Source of the DNA: Marinobacter mobilis
GTDB lineage: Bacteria; Pseudomonadota; Gammaproteobacteria; Pseudomonadales; Oleiphilaceae
Length of the DNA: 64,000 nucleotides
Direction of reading: 5' to 3'
Assembly: GCF_900106945.1 (NCBI RefSeq)
Contig: NZ_FNNE01000013.1
Span: forward strand, 21,748-85,747
The notes under the pieces were generated by a model. It did no database searches, was not told the origin of the DNA, and was given only the letters and a program-made list of their open reading frames with translations. How positions within the stretch are numbered: position 1 is the stretch's first letter; each line of letters begins with the position of its first letter. Positions 62,169 to 64,000 of this stretch are shown here, piece by piece. The position numbers were made by a program, and so were the translations under genes.

Positions 62169-62174
62169 CCCGTT

Positions 62175-63173
62175 ATGAATGATGTCTATCAAACCACCGC
62201 CTATCGTTCCGATGCCATCCCGGCCTTGCCACCGGGAGGGCACCCGGACATGGACCGGGCTTTCCAGCGCCTGCCTTGGGGGCACAATCAGAATCCAATA
62301 GTGCCCAACACCATAGAGGCGCAACTGGCCTACGCCCGCTTGTTTGAGAGCGATAAGGATGCGGAGGATGGTTATCCTTGGGGGGAGTCGGTGTTCTCGG
62401 TCAGTAAGGGCCTCCTGAGTGGACTGCAAGGCTTCTTGTACATGCTGTATATGTGCTCTTTACTTGCCTTCTTCGTTTTTTTAATTCCGTTAGGTCTTTT
62501 AATTCTTAAAGTCATATTTACAGAACCATCCATCAAAGGTGTGTTGTGGATATACGATACCTTTAAGTTCATTTACTTACTCATAGCAATAGGCTACTTC
62601 GGCGGCAAGTATGGCCGTTTGCAGCTAGCCTACCTCACCGACAAGCGTCAGCGAGCCAATCCCACAGGCCTTTACCGCCGGGAAGGGCTGGTTCGGATCA
62701 AGGAGGGCAAGACCGTCTTCGAGGCGCCCTTCATCGAGTTCGACGCTTACCTGGTGCATACCCCCTCAGGCCGCGGCGGTCGCTATTTCAACTTGGTGTT
62801 ACAGCACCGTTACAGCACACACCAACTGTGGATGAAAGGCCTGCTCACCGACGCCATGAACCAGAAGGAAGTGTATGCCTACTGGGACATGATCCAGCAG
62901 TTTATGGACGTGAGCGGTCCCCTGCCAGACGTGCCGATCTTCGAGCCCTTCCGCGCCCGAGACCCGGTGACCGCTGCTCACGATGAACGTACGGGGCGGG
63001 ACCCGCGCAAGTGGCGCAAGATCACCCGGGAGGACTGGCGCAAGAACCACGAACAACGGTGGCAAAACCGTCTGCGGGAGACGAACTTTCATCATGCCTG
63101 TATCCTCGATGCCCACATCCAGGGTCGTGGTTTGCCATTGCCCGATGAGCCTCGAGGGGCCATGTTAGCGTGA
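62175..63173 (+). CDS. Putative immunity protein 1 (membrane protein)
   Basis: A 332-residue protein starting 6 bases after the effector stop. It has an LPWG motif at residues 33-36, two hydrophobic segments (about 86-113 and 122-142), then a soluble domain with YRREGLVRI, APFIEFDAYL and HRYSTHQLW. Its codons in the membrane part are clearly AT-rich. Position and membrane location fit protection against a membrane-acting toxin. It is related to the next gene. I do not recognise a characterised family; DUF6708 is a possible label that I cannot confirm. Confidence 0.65.
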   Translation: MNDVYQTTAYRSDAIPALPPGGHPDMDRAFQRLPWGHNQNPIVPNTIEAQLAYARLFESDKDAEDGYPWGESVFSVSKGLLSGLQGFLYMLYMCSLLAFFVFLIPLGLLILKVIFTEPSIKGVLWIYDTFKFIYLLIAIGYFGGKYGRLQLAYLTDKRQRANPTGLYRREGLVRIKEGKTVFEAPFIEFDAYLVHTPSGRGGRYFNLVLQHRYSTHQLWMKGLLTDAMNQKEVYAYWDMIQQFMDVSGPLPDVPIFEPFRARDPVTAAHDERTGRDPRKWRKITREDWRKNHEQRWQNRLRETNFHHACILDAHIQGRGLPLPDEPRGAMLA

Positions 63174-63187
63174 CTAAGTAGGCTTTC

Positions 63188-64000
63188 ATGGTCATCCCTA
63201 TCAATAATTCATTTACATTGGCTACCACCTCCGGCGGCTACTATGGCCTCGGAGCCTATCGTCCGGAGTCGATCCCAAGCCAGCAAGACCAACGCGGGGA
63301 TGCCAACCGGTCAACGCTTGGCCGGACAGGTAGTATTCGATTGCCTTGGGGGAATGCCCAGGATGTGGCCCCGGCCTCAATACTGTCGAGGGTCCCGCCC
63401 AAGAGCTTGCGGCGCATTGAGAGAGAGGGTGATCCCCTGGCGGGGGTCGGCTACCAGGGCCGAATGGACCACGAGTGCATTCGTCACGCCCGTATGGCGT
63501 TTCGGGTTATTGCTGTTGACTTTGTGGGTATCCTCTCAAAATTTGCCTTCTTTACCTTAGGGCCCTTATCTATCGTTGTTTCTCTGTTGTTCTATTTTAC
63601 TTTTGGTAATGACCCATACCTGATTGATTCTAAAAAAGACCTATTTATATTTGTGGCTATCTGTACGATTCTCCCGCTCGCAGTTTGGCAGCTCACCAAA
63701 ATCATGTTCAACCTCTTCCCAAAGTGGCTCCTGAAAACCGGCAGGGGGCCTGAATGGGAGCTCAATCGCCGCACAGGCCTGGTCACCGTCTGGACTTACC
63801 CAAAAAAGGCTCCCTTCCGAAAACAAGGTAACCCCACCATCACGCAGGCGCCGTTTTACGAGTTTGATGCCTGGGTGAACGCCCGGGCAGATCGTCATGG
63901 GGTGTTGAATTCGCTGGTGATGTACCACCGTTACCAGAAACTGATGGTCCCCGTTGGCGACCTTCTGGGGAATCAGAGCCTGCCCCAGCCGTGCTATGCC
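63188..64000 (+). CDS. Putative immunity protein 2, paralogue of the preceding gene (3' end outside window)
   Basis: An open frame of 271 codons that runs off the window end without a stop. It starts 14 bases after the previous stop. It shares the layout of its neighbour: AYRPESIP near residues 24-31, LPWG at 52-55, two hydrophobic segments (about 105-137 and 148-168), then RRTGLVTV, APFYEFDAWV and HRYQKLMVP. The pair looks like an old tandem duplication, since similarity is limited to motifs. The membrane part is AT-rich. The length and final domain are unknown. Confidence 0.62.
   Translation, partial: MVIPINNSFTLATTSGGYYGLGAYRPESIPSQQDQRGDANRSTLGRTGSIRLPWGNAQDVAPASILSRVPPKSLRRIEREGDPLAGVGYQGRMDHECIRHARMAFRVIAVDFVGILSKFAFFTLGPLSIVVSLLFYFTFGNDPYLIDSKKDLFIFVAICTILPLAVWQLTKIMFNLFPKWLLKTGRGPEWELNRRTGLVTVWTYPKKAPFRKQGNPTITQAPFYEFDAWVNARADRHGVLNSLVMYHRYQKLMVPVGDLLGNQSLPQPCYA

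Noticed and set aside
1..64000. tRNA, rRNA, CRISPR arrays, complete insertion sequences or prophage genes
   Set aside because: I looked for cloverleaf-like stretches, regularly spaced repeats and transposase-like proteins and saw none.

Overview
The window reads as a chromosomal segment of a moderately GC-rich gammaproteobacterium, most like a marine Marinobacter-type organism. This is an inference from gene order and protein wording, not from a database search. The block gshB-tonB-yqgE-ruvX-pyrR-pyrB-pyrC' has the same gene set and order as in Pseudomonas, and pckA-hslO-hslR-yrfG and ftsY-ftsE-ftsX-rpoH are classic gammaproteobacterial neighbourhoods. I see no rRNA, tRNA, CRISPR array or complete insertion sequence.

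Layout. 0.2-6.0 kb: glutathione synthesis, a TonB-like protein and the pyrimidine genes; the dihydroorotase-like PyrC' has lost its HxH metal ligands. 6.2-11.0 kb: a putative solute-binding protein, a TatT-like lipoprotein and a fused TRAP large permease, with an HU gene inserted in the opposite direction. 11.1-16.3 kb, minus strand: pckA, Hsp33, HslR, a YrfG-type nucleotidase, a small exported protein and mutM. 16.6-24.4 kb: fatty acid desaturase, rsmD, the ftsYEX-rpoH cluster with a sigma-E-like site before rpoH, then a beta-hydroxyacid dehydrogenase and hydroxypyruvate isomerase pair. 24.5-27.7 kb: a two-component system, a small unknown gene and greB. 27.8-33.8 kb: a local regulon made of an alpha/beta hydrolase, a MarR regulator, an RND/MMPL transporter fused to a LolA-like domain, and a DUF1302-like barrel protein. 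It is marked by four copies of a 16-bp palindrome close to AAGTGTATATACACTT. 33.9-35.8 kb: a small exported protein, a stand-alone integrase N-terminal domain, an acyl-CoA-binding protein and a hotdog protein.

36.0-64.0 kb is a type VI secretion locus, entirely on the plus strand: tssB, tssC, tssE, tssF, tssG, an FHA gene, tssJ, tssK, tssL, clpV, a sigma-54 activator, tagO/vasI, tssA, tssM, PAAR, vgrG. The order is that of the Vibrio cholerae vas cluster. There is no hcp gene in the window. After vgrG comes a cargo module: a DUF4123 adaptor, a 1241-residue effector candidate with a VasX-like N-terminus and C-terminal membrane segments, and two tandem related membrane proteins that look like immunity proteins. 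The second of these runs off the window end.

The most interesting points are the effector with its duplicated immunity candidates, the MarR/RND-LolA regulon with its four operators, the intrinsic terminator whose U-tract abuts the yrfG start codon, and the FHA protein that appears to lack phosphothreonine-binding residues.
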